From Deltaproteobacteria bacterium (GTDB lineage: Bacteria > Desulfobacterota > Desulfuromonadia > Desulfuromonadales > Geopsychrobacteraceae), in assembly GCA_024279255.1 (NCBI GenBank), contig JAJRRT010000033.1, positions 1-32,758 on the forward strand: a stretch of 32,758 bases of DNA. The letters are read 5' to 3'. This document shows, piece by piece, positions 7,389-15,589 of this stretch; position 1 is the first letter of the stretch, and each line of letters opens with the position of its first letter. A program made the position numbers and the translations under genes. The notes under the pieces were generated by a model. It did not search any database. It saw nothing but the letters and a program-made list of their open reading frames with translations, and was not told where the DNA came from.

Positions 7389-8729
7389 TTAACCGCCGAA
7401 AAAGACTGACGGCAGCCAGGTTATGATTTGCGGGAAGAAGATCATTATCGCCAGGCCGACGACCTGGATAGCGACAAAGGGTAGAATCCCTTTGTAAATA
7501 TGTCCCATGGTGTATTCAGGCGGCGCGACCCCTTTAAAGTAGAAGAGAGAATAGCCGAAGGGAGGGGTTAGGAAGGAGGTCTGTAGATTGACGCAGATTA
7601 ACATCGCGAACCACAGGGGGTTGAAGTCGAGATCCATGGCGATAGGGGTGAAGATCGGTACCACCACAAGGAGAATCGCAGCCCAGTCAATGAACATCCC
7701 CATGATGAAAACGACGGCCATCATAATGGCCAGAACAATGTAAGGGCTGACATCCATCCCCAGCAACATATCGGCTACGGCGTCACCGCCGCCCATGCTG
7801 AGAAAGACGACAGAGAAGAGCTTGCCCCCGATAAAGAGCAGCATAATCATGGCGGTGGTTCTTAAAGTTGAAACCGAGGCCAGACTGATGACTTCCCAGT
7901 TAAACTTGCGGCTGAACATAGCGAGGATCATGGCACCGACACAACCGAGCGCCGCGGCTTCAGTTGGTGTGGCAACCCCTGCGAGGATAGTTCCCATGAC
8001 GGTCAGAATCAGACCAAAAGGGGGAACAAAACTTGTCAGGGTCATTGTGACCTTCTGCTTGAGAGTTGCCGTGCGCTCTGCAACCGGAATTGGTGGGCCA
8101 AGCTCAGGGTTGATAAAGCAACGGATACCGACGTAGAGCAGGTACATACTTGATAATAACAGACCGGGGAGTATCGCTCCGGCGAACAGGTTGCCGACGC
8201 TGGTCTCTTTCATTCCAGTCAATCCACCATAGACAACCAGCATGATCGAGGGTGGTATCAAGATACCGAGGGTTCCCGAGGAACAGATGATTCCAGCAGA
8301 GAGACTTTTGTCGTAGCCGCGGCGCAGCAATGCGGGCCCGGCCATCAGGCCCATCGCCACGACCGATGCACCGACAATACCGGTTGTGGCGGCAAAGACC
8401 GTTGAGACGACGATAACCGCCATCCCCAGTCCACCGCGCAATCCGCCGAGCACGATATAGAGCGCGTCGAACAGGGCCTCAGACACTTTAGATCGATCGA
8501 GGATCTGCGCCATAAAGATAAACAGGGGAACAGCGACCAGAGTGTAATTCTGGAAGAGACCCCAGGAATTATTAACGAAAAGGTCAAGCAATGCCGGAAC
8601 GTTGCCACCATTGTCGATCAAGCCAAACAGGGTGGCAACCCCAGCCAGGGTGATCGCGAGGGGATGGCCGAGAGCAATGGTTACCATCAGAAAAACAAAC
8701 ATCGAAATTGCTAGGACTTCGGGAGTCAT
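7389..8729 (-). CDS. dctM: TRAP transporter large permease, DctM type
   Basis: A 446-residue integral membrane protein with 11-13 hydrophobic helices along its whole length, the size and character of DctM (TRAP large permease). Recognisable family segments are ATTGIVGASVVAMGLMAGPAL, GILIPPSIMLVVYG near residues 140-160, and the C-terminal NLQTSFLTPPFGYSLFYFKG. It forms the Na+-driven translocation channel of the inner membrane and works with the small permease and binding protein encoded upstream. A GGAG ribosome binding site precedes the ATG, and the gap to dctQ is about 20 bp. Members of this branch move carboxylates and 2-oxo or 2-hydroxy acids. Confidence 0.95.
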   Translation of the reverse strand: MTPEVLAISMFVFLMVTIALGHPLAITLAGVATLFGLIDNGGNVPALLDLFVNNSWGLFQNYTLVAVPLFIFMAQILDRSKVSEALFDALYIVLGGLRGGLGMAVIVVSTVFAATTGIVGASVVAMGLMAGPALLRRGYDKSLSAGIICSSGTLGILIPPSIMLVVYGGLTGMKETSVGNLFAGAILPGLLLSSMYLLYVGIRCFINPELGPPIPVAERTATLKQKVTMTLTSFVPPFGLILTVMGTILAGVATPTEAAALGCVGAMILAMFSRKFNWEVISLASVSTLRTTAMIMLLFIGGKLFSVVFLSMGGGDAVADMLLGMDVSPYIVLAIMMAVVFIMGMFIDWAAILLVVVPIFTPIAMDLDFNPLWFAMLICVNLQTSFLTPPFGYSLFYFKGVAPPEYTMGHIYKGILPFVAIQVVGLAIMIFFPQIITWLPSVFFGG

Positions 8730-8751
8730 AAACTCAATCTCCAGGGGCTCT

Positions 8752-9246
8752 TTATTGTTCTTTAAGTGAACGGAAATCGTGAATCAGCTTGGCAACTCCC
8801 TGCAGTAGCAGCAGGATGAAGCCGATGGCCATCAGGGTCTTAAATGGGTAGAGAGGTGGAGCCCAGGAAGTTGACGCGCGCTCCCAATTATGCCAGGAAT
8901 CTGAAGCGTAAATGACGGCCCAGATGGAGAGCATGCCGACAGTTGGCAAAAATAGAACCATACTGACGATTATGCGTAAAATGGTACGCGGTCTTTGCGG
9001 CAACCGGCCCTCAAAAACATCGATAGCGACATGACCATCATATTTTAGAGTGTAGGCAAAGCCGAACATGTAATGGGTGCCGTAGAGCAAGGTGGTCGCT
9101 TCAAAGACCCAGACCGTTGGAGCGTTGAAGGCGTAGCGCATTATGACTTCAAAGGCGACGACCAGCACGAGAGGAAGAATGAGAAAAGAGGTAAAGTAAC
9201 CGACTTTCTCGTTCAACCCGTTAATGCTCTTCTCGATAAAGAACAT
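8752..9246 (-). CDS. dctQ: TRAP transporter small permease, DctQ type
   Basis: A 164-residue membrane protein with four hydrophobic helices and the family features EVIMRYAFNAPTVWVFEAT and DGHVAIDVFEGRLPQR between helices. It is the small permease that pairs with DctM. The start at 9246 (MFFIEKS) is chosen because AAAGGT precedes it; a longer open frame reaches 9366 but would overlap the dctP end and a hairpin. The 88-bp gap to dctP holds a perfect 13-bp stem-loop. Confidence 0.92.
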   Translation of the reverse strand: MFFIEKSINGLNEKVGYFTSFLILPLVLVVAFEVIMRYAFNAPTVWVFEATTLLYGTHYMFGFAYTLKYDGHVAIDVFEGRLPQRPRTILRIIVSMVLFLPTVGMLSIWAVIYASDSWHNWERASTSWAPPLYPFKTLMAIGFILLLLQGVAKLIHDFRSLKEQ

Positions 9247-9291
9247 CTGTGTACCTTTCTTGAAAAATACTTCAGCTATTGAAACTGCAAA

Positions 9292-9321
9292 CTGACTGGG
9301 GAGTTTTGACTCCCCAGTCAG
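9292..9321 (-). promoter_or_regulatory. Intercistronic stem-loop between dctP and dctQ
   Basis: A perfect 13-bp stem (9292-9304 with 9309-9321) with a 4-base loop begins 14 bp after the dctP stop codon. No proper T-run follows on the minus strand, so it looks more like an mRNA-stabilising or partial attenuation structure than a full terminator. It would allow more binding protein than permease to be made. Confidence 0.75.
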
Positions 9322-9334
9322 AATTGTATTCAGC

Positions 9335-10492
9335 TTACTGCATGTGCTTCCCTGCAATGTAGTCATCGAGTGGCCAAGGTGCTACGCCACTGCGTTGCTC
9401 ACGCCAGGTGGAGAAGTCAATCTTAAACTGCTCCTGGGAGTCGAGAGCTTTTTTAACATCAGGATACTTGGCCTTGAGACCTGCCAGATATTTCTTGGTG
9501 GTCTTGGCAAAAGCGATCCGGGTCTCTTTGTCCATGGTGACAAATTCGATCTTTTCCTTGAACTTATTGATCGCGTCAATATTGAGGTTCTCGATCCAGG
9601 AATTCGACCATGCCTGGGTCTCACGCGCAGCAATATTAACAATCCACTTGAGGTCAGCAGGAAGCTTGGCATAGGCGTCTTTGTTGAAGAACAGGCCACA
9701 CTGGATGCCAGGCTGGTGGACACCAGGCTCGATGACATATTTTGTGATTTCATCAAAGCCCATTGGGTAGTTGATAGCGGGTGAACTGAACTCAGCAGCA
9801 TCGATAACGCCGCGCTCAAGAGCAAGATATACTTCACCGCCAGGAAGTGGAGAAACGCTGGCCCCGAGGCTGTTCATGATGTCCATGAACCAACCGGGAG
9901 TCCGCAGGCGCATCCCTTTGAAATCTTCCATCTTGGTCGCTTTTTTGTTAGAGAATAGACCCATCTCCTGGCCACCCTGGCCACCAGGGAGTACGAAGAG
10001 GTTGAACTTGCCGTAGAGATCCTGCATCTGCTCTAGACCCCCGCGCTCATAGAGCCAGATATTGTAGCCCTCAGCATCGAGGCCAAAAGGAACCGAGGCA
10101 AAGGCGACGAATGCCTCATTCTTGCCCTTCCAGTAGCCTGGCCAGTCATGACCTACCTGAGCGGAACCCTTACTGACGGCATCGAAGGATTCCATAGCGC
10201 CGACTAGTTCGCCAGCGGAGAAAACCTTGATATCAAGACGGCCTCCAGATGCCAATTTTACTGAATCAGCAAAATGTTGAGCCATATCGTAGAAGAGCAA
10301 GCCTTTAGACCAAGGCATAACCATTTTCCAGCGGATTTTTCCTTCGGATGTCTTGATGGTGCGCAGTTCTTTTTTGACGGCAGCGTGCCGTTTGTCGACG
10401 CCGAATTTCTCCCGCTTGGCGGCAAAGGCATTGGGTGCCAGCGCCAAGGCTAGAATCAGGGTTAGACCGATGAGCATCTTGAACTTTTTCAT
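9335..10492 (-). CDS. dctP: TRAP transporter substrate-binding protein, DctP family, TakP-like
   Basis: A 385-residue periplasmic binding protein. Residues 1-24 are a Sec signal peptide (lysines at 2, 3 and 5, a long hydrophobic core, cleavage near AFA-A); there is no lipobox cysteine. The mature part carries the DctP features RWKMVMPWSKG, SGGRLDIKVFSAGELV, FDAVSKGSAQVGHD, the binding-site region MRLRTPGWFMD and LPGGEVYLALERGVIDAAEF. This pattern is closest, from memory, to the TakP branch, which binds 2-oxoacids and related monocarboxylates such as lactate or pyruvate. It delivers substrate to DctQM. The ATG follows an AGAGGAGG ribosome binding site, with the operon promoter and a GntR-type box upstream. 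Family is certain; lactate as substrate is inferred from the downstream oxidase genes. Confidence 0.94.
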   Translation of the reverse strand: MKKFKMLIGLTLILALALAPNAFAAKREKFGVDKRHAAVKKELRTIKTSEGKIRWKMVMPWSKGLLFYDMAQHFADSVKLASGGRLDIKVFSAGELVGAMESFDAVSKGSAQVGHDWPGYWKGKNEAFVAFASVPFGLDAEGYNIWLYERGGLEQMQDLYGKFNLFVLPGGQGGQEMGLFSNKKATKMEDFKGMRLRTPGWFMDIMNSLGASVSPLPGGEVYLALERGVIDAAEFSSPAINYPMGFDEITKYVIEPGVHQPGIQCGLFFNKDAYAKLPADLKWIVNIAARETQAWSNSWIENLNIDAINKFKEKIEFVTMDKETRIAFAKTTKKYLAGLKAKYPDVKKALDSQEQFKIDFSTWREQRSGVAPWPLDDYIAGKHMQ

Positions 10493-10569
10493 TCGTTCCT
10501 CCTCTTACTAGGGTTAAGTGGTAAATCCGAACCGTCCGGCAGTATGGTCAGGTAGGTGTGCTCGATAAG

Positions 10570-10580
10570 TGGTAAGACCA
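10570..10580 (-). promoter_or_regulatory. PdhR/LldR-type operator TGGT AAG ACCA at the TRAP operon
   Basis: A perfect TGGT-N3-ACCA core lies just downstream of the predicted transcription start, where bound protein would block transcription. The extended match to ATTGGT-N3-ACCAAT is 11 of 12 outer bases. The core and spacer are identical to the box at 15014-15024 before lutC. A second TGGTAAA half-site lies next to it at 10587-10593. Confidence 0.72.
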
Positions 10581-10592
10581 ATTAGGTGGTAA

Positions 10593-10621
10593 ACACTATT
10601 GTCCCTTGTGTCTATTGTCAA
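10593..10621 (-). promoter_or_regulatory. Sigma-70 promoter of the TRAP/D-lactate operon
   Basis: On the minus strand a perfect TTGACA (-35, plus-strand 10616-10621) lies 17 bp before TAGTGT (-10, 10593-10598). The predicted start is near 10586, with a leader of about 95 bases before dctP. Confidence 0.65.
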
Positions 10622-10718
10622 GAAAAAAATATAACGATGTTTTTTTTGTTCCTGAGGCAGTGCTGAACAGTTTTCTTTACTCAGCGCAGCCTGTCGTCAG
10701 TCTGGATGAGTCTGTGCA

Positions 10719-11480
10719 TTAATTGGCCGTCCATCCGCAGTCGATAGTCAGCATAGTTCCGGTGAGGCAGGCAGCAGAATCTGAGCAGAGATAGACGACC
10801 AGATCACCAACCTCTGATGGTTCAATCAGGCGTTTGACTGCGGCTTTTTTCAGCATGATGTTACTGATCACCTCCTCACGGGCAATGCCGTGAGTTTTGG
10901 CCTGCGTGTCTATCTGCCCATCAACCAGGGGGGTGCGGACATAGGCTGGACAGATCGAGTTGACCGTGATGCCGTGCGGTCCACCTTCGAGGGCTGCGGT
11001 TTTGGTCAGACCAGTGAGCCCGTGTTTCGCACTAACATAGGCTGCTTTAAATTCAGAGGCACGCAGGCCGTGGACCGAATTGATGTTGATCACTCGGCCC
11101 CATGTTCGATCCTTCATCCCTGACCATAGATATTTGGTTAGTAAAAATGGCGCAGTCAGCATAAGGCTGATGATTAAATCCCACTTCTCTTCGCAAAAAT
11201 CCTCAATAGGAGATACATGTTGGATCCCGGCATTGTTGACCAGGATGTCGCAGTGACCGTACTTTTTCAAAACGCTGTCAGTGAGGGTCTTGCACCCTTC
11301 GCGGGTGCTCAGGTCGGCCTGGACAAATAAACCTCCCAGACGTTTGGCGGCCGTTGTGCCTGCTTCAGCGTTGAGGTCGGCCAGCACCACCTGGCGTCCC
11401 GAGGCTGCCAGAGCTTCGGCGGCTGCCAGGCCAATACCGCTGGCGGCACCAGTTATCAGGGCAACTTGTTGTTCAGGCAT
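10719..11480 (-). CDS. bdhA: D-3-hydroxybutyrate dehydrogenase (short-chain dehydrogenase)
   Basis: A 253-residue classical short-chain dehydrogenase that interconverts 3-hydroxybutyrate and acetoacetate with NAD. The Rossmann motif TGAASGIG is at 10-17, NNAG at 82-85, and the catalytic residues are S135, Y148 and K152 (YVSAK). The substrate-binding residues known for the Pseudomonas fragi enzyme also appear conserved: Q87 (GIQHVSPIE), H137 (SVHGL), K145 and Q188 (VDGQI), with a constant offset of 7 for all but the last. These make the specific assignment good rather than just SDR. An AAAGGAG ribosome binding site precedes the ATG. It lies 123 bp downstream of the CoA-transferase gene on the same strand, and together they convert 3-hydroxybutyrate to acetoacetyl-CoA. 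No thiolase is present in the window. Confidence 0.9.
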   Translation of the reverse strand: MPEQQVALITGAASGIGLAAAEALAASGRQVVLADLNAEAGTTAAKRLGGLFVQADLSTREGCKTLTDSVLKKYGHCDILVNNAGIQHVSPIEDFCEEKWDLIISLMLTAPFLLTKYLWSGMKDRTWGRVININSVHGLRASEFKAAYVSAKHGLTGLTKTAALEGGPHGITVNSICPAYVRTPLVDGQIDTQAKTHGIAREEVISNIMLKKAAVKRLIEPSEVGDLVVYLCSDSAACLTGTMLTIDCGWTAN

Positions 11481-11603
11481 CTTGGGATGCTCCTTTGGTC
11501 AGTTTTGAATCAATTTGAATTCGACATGCAAGACTTGGGCTGGTGTTGCTAAGAAGTTGCCAAGCATGGTGAAGCTCTCTACTCCTCTGATTATCGTCAC
11601 AGC

Positions 11604-12953
11604 CTAGAGACGGGTCTCAAAACTGCACTCAGTGCATGATTTCAACTCTTCGAGGGTACTGAACGGCGAAATCTCGATCAGGGTCATGCCGTTTTCGTCG
11701 ATTTCAAATACTGCTTTGTCTGTAACAAGTAGATCGACGACGCCTTTGCCGGTAATCGGCAGGTTGCACTCAGTCAAGATCTTGGGACTGCCGTCCTTGG
11801 CACAATGATCCATCATCACCACCACTTTCTTGACTCCGGAGACCAGATCCATGGCACCACCAGGGCCCTTGACCATCTTGCCGGGGATCATCCAGTTCGC
11901 CAGGTCGCCGGTGCGACTGACCTGCATGCCGCCAAGAACTGAAAGATCTATTTTGCCACCACGAATCATGGCGAAGGATTCAGATGAGTCGAAGAAGGCA
12001 GCACCGGGAATGGCGGTGATGGTCTGCTTGCCAGCATTGATCAAATCGGCGTCTACGTTCTCTTCGTTGGGGAAAGGTCCGATACCGAGAAGTCCATTCT
12101 CGGATTGAAGAATGATTTCGACATTTTTGGGAAGGTAGTTTGCCACCAGAGTCGGCATGCCGATGCCAAGATTGACGTAGGCACCGTCCTGAAGTTCGGT
12201 GGCAATCCTTTTGGCCATCCATTCGCGGGTTGGATTAATGGAGGCACTGCCACTATCTGTAACGGCGAGGGTACGTTGTTCAATCGGCTTTACGAACTCA
12301 GCACCCAGCAAGATACGATCAACATAAATACCGGGAATATGGATCTGGTCTGGATCGAGGTCGCCGATTTCAACGATTTCTTCGACCTCGGCAACGGTCA
12401 CCAGCCCAGATTTGGCACAGGCCGAGTTGAAATTGTTAGCAGTTTTGCGGAATATCAAGTTACCGGCTTTGTCGGCCTTCCAGGCTTTGACGATGGCAAG
12501 ATCGGCGATCAGGCTGGTTTCGAGTACATAGCCTTTACCATTGAACTCTCGTGTCTCCTTGTTTTCGGTCAAGGCCGTTCCGAACCCGGTGCAGGTGAAG
12601 AAGGCCGGGATACCGGCGCCGCCTGCACGCAACTTTTCTGCAAGGGTCCCTTGTGGGGTCAGTTCAAGTTCAAGTTCGCCATCAAGGAACTGTTTTTCGA
12701 AGGTCGCATTCTCTCCGACGTAAGAGGAGATCATCTTTTTAATCTGGCGAGTCTGCAGCAATAAGCCGAGGCCGAACTCATCGACACCAGCGTTGTTGCT
12801 GATGACGGTCAGTCCAGTGCTGCCGCTGTCACGTAAGGCAGTAATCAGATTTTCAGGAATACCGCAGAGACCAAAACCGCCAGCGGCAATGGTCATATTA
12901 TCTCTAGTTAGCCCTGCAAGGGCCTTGGCTGGATCGGTGAAAATCGATTTCAT
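11604..12953 (-). CDS. Single-chain succinyl-CoA:3-ketoacid CoA-transferase (fused A and B subunits)
   Basis: A 449-residue CoA-transferase family I protein in which the A and B halves form one chain. The A half (about 1-225) has the glycine-rich [17 protein letters not shown] and [15 protein letters not shown] segments. The B half (about 240-445) has [18 protein letters not shown] and the active-site glutamate E285 in SENGLLG, which forms the glutamyl-CoA thioester. It moves CoA from succinyl-CoA (or another acyl-CoA) to acetoacetate. In many bacteria the halves are separate genes (scoA/scoB, atoD/atoA); the fused form is typical of mitochondrial SCOT and also occurs in bacteria. The start follows AAAGGAG. 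A strong sigma-54 promoter lies about 165 bp upstream, and the divergent sigma-54 activator at 13480 is the likely regulator. Acetoacetate is inferred as substrate from the neighbouring bdhA. Confidence 0.9.
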   Translation of the reverse strand: MKSIFTDPAKALAGLTRDNMTIAAGGFGLCGIPENLITALRDSGSTGLTVISNNAGVDEFGLGLLLQTRQIKKMISSYVGENATFEKQFLDGELELELTPQGTLAEKLRAGGAGIPAFFTCTGFGTALTENKETREFNGKGYVLETSLIADLAIVKAWKADKAGNLIFRKTANNFNSACAKSGLVTVAEVEEIVEIGDLDPDQIHIPGIYVDRILLGAEFVKPIEQRTLAVTDSGSASINPTREWMAKRIATELQDGAYVNLGIGMPTLVANYLPKNVEIILQSENGLLGIGPFPNEENVDADLINAGKQTITAIPGAAFFDSSESFAMIRGGKIDLSVLGGMQVSRTGDLANWMIPGKMVKGPGGAMDLVSGVKKVVVMMDHCAKDGSPKILTECNLPITGKGVVDLLVTDKAVFEIDENGMTLIEISPFSTLEELKSCTECSFETRL

Positions 12954-13116
12954 ATCTCTTTATTCTCCTTTGTTTAATGACAGGCTATCGCGTTTTAATG
13001 AATTTACCAGTCTGTATCGTTCTATCGTCTTCGGGCTGTAATCTGAGTAAGTTCTATATGTTTTGATTGGCTGAAAAACTTCAGACAAACAGTGTTTTGG
13101 ATTATCTGGAGTATAT

Positions 13117-13133
13117 CGCAAGGCTTATGCCGG
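13117..13133 (-). promoter_or_regulatory. Sigma-54 (-24/-12) promoter of the CoA-transferase/bdhA unit
   Basis: On the minus strand CCGGCATAAGCCTTGCGA matches the RpoN consensus TGGCACG-N4-TTGCW at the invariant GG (plus-strand 13130-13131) and GC (13118-13119), with exactly 10 bases between them and GGCA and TTGC intact. The start would lie near 13106, with a leader of about 150 bases. Confidence 0.75.
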
Positions 13134-13263
13134 TCTGCTGTTTGATGGAAATATTTATAGAGACGATAGCTAATAATTGTGTAATTTCAGCTGTTTGAGC
13201 TAAGTCGATTATGGTTTTCTGTTGAGTGGATTTTGGTTGGTACGAATTGATCAACCGGAAAAG

Positions 13264-13281
13264 TGTAGGCACTTGACTACA
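13264..13281. promoter_or_regulatory. Putative enhancer site A, TGTAG-N8-CTACA
   Basis: An 18-bp inverted repeat with the same half-sites and spacing as the two copies inside the palindrome at 13423-13464. It lies about 155-175 bp upstream of the predicted sigma-54 start, the normal position for an activator binding site. Confidence 0.65.
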
Positions 13282-13422
13282 TGTTTTCCGCGCGTTAGTT
13301 TGAATCAAATAGAATAGTTTTTCGTCGGTAGGCTGCAGGCGGGACATAAAAAACCTTCACAGTTCGGTTGATTAGCCGTGTCGGGATTTCCGGTGGAATG
13401 ATTCCGGGACCGGCTAACTCTA

Positions 13423-13464
13423 GCATGTAGGCATATGGCTACATGTAGCCATATGCCTACATGC
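13423..13464. repeat. 42-bp perfect palindrome made of two abutting TGTAG-N8-CTACA sites (enhancer sites B and C)
   Basis: All 42 bases pair with their reverse complement. The palindrome contains site B (13426-13443) and site C (13444-13461) back to back. It ends 15 bp before the ATG of the sigma-54 activator and covers that gene's leader, so it may serve both as a distant enhancer for the divergent operon (about 320-355 bp from its start) and as an autoregulatory operator. The intervening sequence of the 12954-13479 gap holds the sigma-54 promoter, site A and a TTAGCCG/CGGCTAA pair (13372-13378, 13411-13417), but no convincing gene. Confidence 0.75.
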
Positions 13465-13479
13465 AGAAGAGGATCTCTT

Positions 13480-14919
13480 ATGAAGGATAGTAAAGCAGAG
13501 CTGAATCACGACCAGCAGTCAACGTCCATACTTGCAGATGGGGCGCTGTCGCGGCTAAATCGCCGCCTCAAGCTGTATGACCTGATCTTCGATCACATTG
13601 AAAATGGTGCATTGGTCACCGATCCCATGGGTTACGTCCTCTACTTTAATCGTCCCTACGCGCGCTTTCTCGGTCTGGAAGCTGAGCAGGTGATCGGCAA
13701 GCATGTCACTGAAATTCTTGAAGACAGCAGGATGCATATTGTCGCTCAAACCGGCAAGGCAGAAGTGAATCAGATCTTTACCTGGCGTGGGCGGGATATG
13801 ATTGTACAGCGTATTCCGATCTTTGAAGATAGTAAGGTCGTCGCAGTATTTGGCCAGATTATGTTCAAACAGGTCAGCGATGTTGGGAGGCTGGCTAGTA
13901 ACCTGAGACTGCTAGAATCGAAATTGAAACTTTACGAAAGGGAGCTGATTTCACTACGTTCCACTCGTTATACTTTTGACAGTATTCGCGGAAGAAGTGC
14001 CCCGATCATCGAACTTAAAGAGGCGGCGCGCAAAGCAGCACTTACCGATCTGCCAATTCTTCTCACGGGAGAATCTGGAACAGGCAAGGAGTTGTTTGCT
14101 CAGGCGATCCATCAGGCAAGCACGCGGCACAAAAATCCCTCTATCCATATAAATTGTGCGGCAATTCCCAAGGATTTGTTTGAGGCCGAACTCTTCGGAT
14201 ATGCCGAAGGTGCCTTTACTGGAGCCAAGTCCGGAGGTAAGCCAGGCAAGTTTGAACTGGCCGACGGTGGCACCCTGTTTCTGGACGAAATCGGTGAGAT
14301 GCCCCTTGAGTTACAGCCTAAATTGTTGCGGGTTTTAGAGGACAAGCTTTTTGAACGGGTCGGGGGGAATCAAATGCTCAGAAGTGATTTTAGGATCATC
14401 GCTGCCACCAACCGTGATCTGGAGTTGATGGTCAAGCAGAAGGAATTTAGGGAGGATCTCTTTTATCGTTTAAACGTTGTCTCACTACCAATCCCCGCTC
14501 TGCGAGAACGCCGTGGGGACATTCTCCCGTTAGCCAGGCACCTGCTGAGTAAGATTGCTGAAAACTATCCAGGTTCTCGATATGAATTGACGCCTGCTGC
14601 AGAGAAGATTCTTGATACTTATCACTGGCCAGGAAACATTCGTGAGCTACTCAATGTGTTGGAGCGGACAGCATTTACCATAGAGGGCAATTGTATTGAA
14701 GCATGCGACCTGCCTTTTTATCTGAGTCGGCCCACCGTTGCAGCTATACAGGGGGGGCAATGGGATCTTGCCGCCGTAATTGCCGAGGCGGAGCGAGAGG
14801 CCTTGCGCAAGGCGCTGGAGTTGACCGGCAACAACAAGGCGCAGGCCGCCAAACTGCTCGGCATCCATCGCACCGTGCTCTATAAGAAAATGACGAAATA
14901 CCAGATTCCACTGAATTGA
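13480..14919 (+). CDS. Sigma-54-dependent transcriptional activator (PAS, AAA+, Fis HTH)
   Basis: A 479-residue enhancer-binding protein. Residues 33-130 form a PAS sensor domain ([20 protein letters not shown], then the [19 protein letters not shown] segment). A short coiled linker (140-162) leads to the AAA+ core: Walker A GESGTGKE (197-204), the sigma-54-contacting GAFTGA loop (244-249), Walker B GTLFLDE and the arginine-finger region [11 protein letters not shown]. The C-terminal Fis-type helix-turn-helix is at about 437-478 ([21 protein letters not shown]). There is no receiver domain, so a small ligand sensed by the PAS domain, rather than phosphorylation, is likely. The ATG at 13480 follows GAGGA; three earlier in-frame ATG codons lie inside or just at the palindrome and lack ribosome binding sites. 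Divergence from the CoA-transferase/bdhA unit with its sigma-54 promoter suggests it controls ketone-body use, in the manner of AtoC. Confidence 0.93.
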   Translation: MKDSKAELNHDQQSTSILADGALSRLNRRLKLYDLIFDHIENGALVTDPMGYVLYFNRPYARFLGLEAEQVIGKHVTEILEDSRMHIVAQTGKAEVNQIFTWRGRDMIVQRIPIFEDSKVVAVFGQIMFKQVSDVGRLASNLRLLESKLKLYERELISLRSTRYTFDSIRGRSAPIIELKEAARKAALTDLPILLTGESGTGKELFAQAIHQASTRHKNPSIHINCAAIPKDLFEAELFGYAEGAFTGAKSGGKPGKFELADGGTLFLDEIGEMPLELQPKLLRVLEDKLFERVGGNQMLRSDFRIIAATNRDLELMVKQKEFREDLFYRLNVVSLPIPALRERRGDILPLARHLLSKIAENYPGSRYELTPAAEKILDTYHWPGNIRELLNVLERTAFTIEGNCIEACDLPFYLSRPTVAAIQGGQWDLAAVIAEAEREALRKALELTGNNKAQAAKLLGIHRTVLYKKMTKYQIPLN

Positions 14920-14979
14920 CAGTTGCTGTGCTAACTGAGGGCTTAATTTATACCAGTGTTATGAAATGTCGGTTTTAGC

Positions 14980-15009
14980 TTGACAGGGACCAGATGTCGA
15001 CTCTATGGT
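14980..15009 (+). promoter_or_regulatory. Sigma-70 promoter of lutC-lutBA
   Basis: A perfect TTGACA (14980-14985) lies 18 bp before TATGGT (15004-15009). The predicted start is near 15016, inside the operator that follows. Confidence 0.6.
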
Positions 15010-15011
15010 AC

Positions 15012-15026
15012 ATTGGTAAGACCAAT
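15012..15026 (+). promoter_or_regulatory. Perfect PdhR/LldR-type operator ATTGGT AAG ACCAAT
   Basis: A 6-3-6 perfect inverted repeat equal to the E. coli PdhR consensus and close to the LldR site. It covers the predicted transcription start and ends 11 bp before the lutC ATG, so bound regulator should repress. The core is identical to 10570-10580. Confidence 0.8.
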
Positions 15027-15037
15027 TTGGAGGAGTT

Positions 15038-15589
15038 ATGGATTTGTATAATCAATTTTGTGTTGCAGCTGAAACTTCAGGCGCTGTTCTTGTTGACTGT
15101 AAGGGCCCTGCGGAAGCTGTAGGTTATATCGTTAAACATTCGGATGGCGGTGTGTTGGTACCGTCATCAGAAAGTTTTAAGCGGGTTGACCTTGCGAACC
15201 AATTACAAAAAGCAGGAGCTACTCTGCTCGAGGTTAACCGGTCCCAAGCTGCAGAAGCAGTTTCCGGAGTGACCAGTGCCTGCTTCGCCATTGCTGATAC
15301 CGGGACTCTGGTTCTGGAGAGCACCCCCGAAGATGTGCGTCTGGCGAGTACTTTGCCGACACGTCATTTTGTATTGCTCGACCGGAGCAAGATCGTTGCC
15401 GACGGGTTGGCTGCGGTCGATTCATTGCGTCGAATGCATCAGAGGGATATGCGTAACTATATTGCCTATATCACCGGACCAAGTCGCACCGCCGACATTG
15501 AACGGGTGTTGACCATTGGCGTCCATGGGCCTAAACAGTTGCATATTCTTCTGTTGGATGACTGGTCTAGCGATTTATTGGAAATGTGA
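15038..15589 (+). CDS. lutC: LutC/LldG-family lactate utilization protein (LUD domain)
   Basis: A 183-residue LUD-domain protein. The family hallmarks are ACFAIADTGTLVLES (81-95), the LPTRHFVLLDRSKIV region (106-120) and GPSRTADIERVLTIGVHGP (147-165). LutC (YkgG, LldG) is the third component of the LutABC/LldEFG L-lactate dehydrogenase complex, which oxidises L-lactate to pyruvate without a flavin of the LldD type. Its precise role is unsettled. A GGAGGAG ribosome binding site sits 2 bases before the ATG, which is close. The fused LutB-LutA gene starts 53 bp downstream. Promoter and PdhR-type box lie just upstream. Family assignment is firm; the substrate rests on homology. Confidence 0.92.
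   Translation: MDLYNQFCVAAETSGAVLVDCKGPAEAVGYIVKHSDGGVLVPSSESFKRVDLANQLQKAGATLLEVNRSQAAEAVSGVTSACFAIADTGTLVLESTPEDVRLASTLPTRHFVLLDRSKIVADGLAAVDSLRRMHQRDMRNYIAYITGPSRTADIERVLTIGVHGPKQLHILLLDDWSSDLLEM

Noticed and set aside
10640..10680. Possible terminator after bdhA
   Set aside because: Only a 4-bp stem (GTTC/GAAC) with a long loop, and no T-run in the direction of bdhA.
12105..12764. 219-residue plus-strand open frame
   Set aside because: Antisense to the CoA-transferase gene, with no family resemblance and no ribosome binding site.
13102..13347. 81-residue minus-strand open frame between the CoA-transferase and the sigma-54 activator
   Set aside because: It spans the sigma-54 promoter and enhancer site A, has only a weak ribosome binding site at wide spacing and resembles no family I know.
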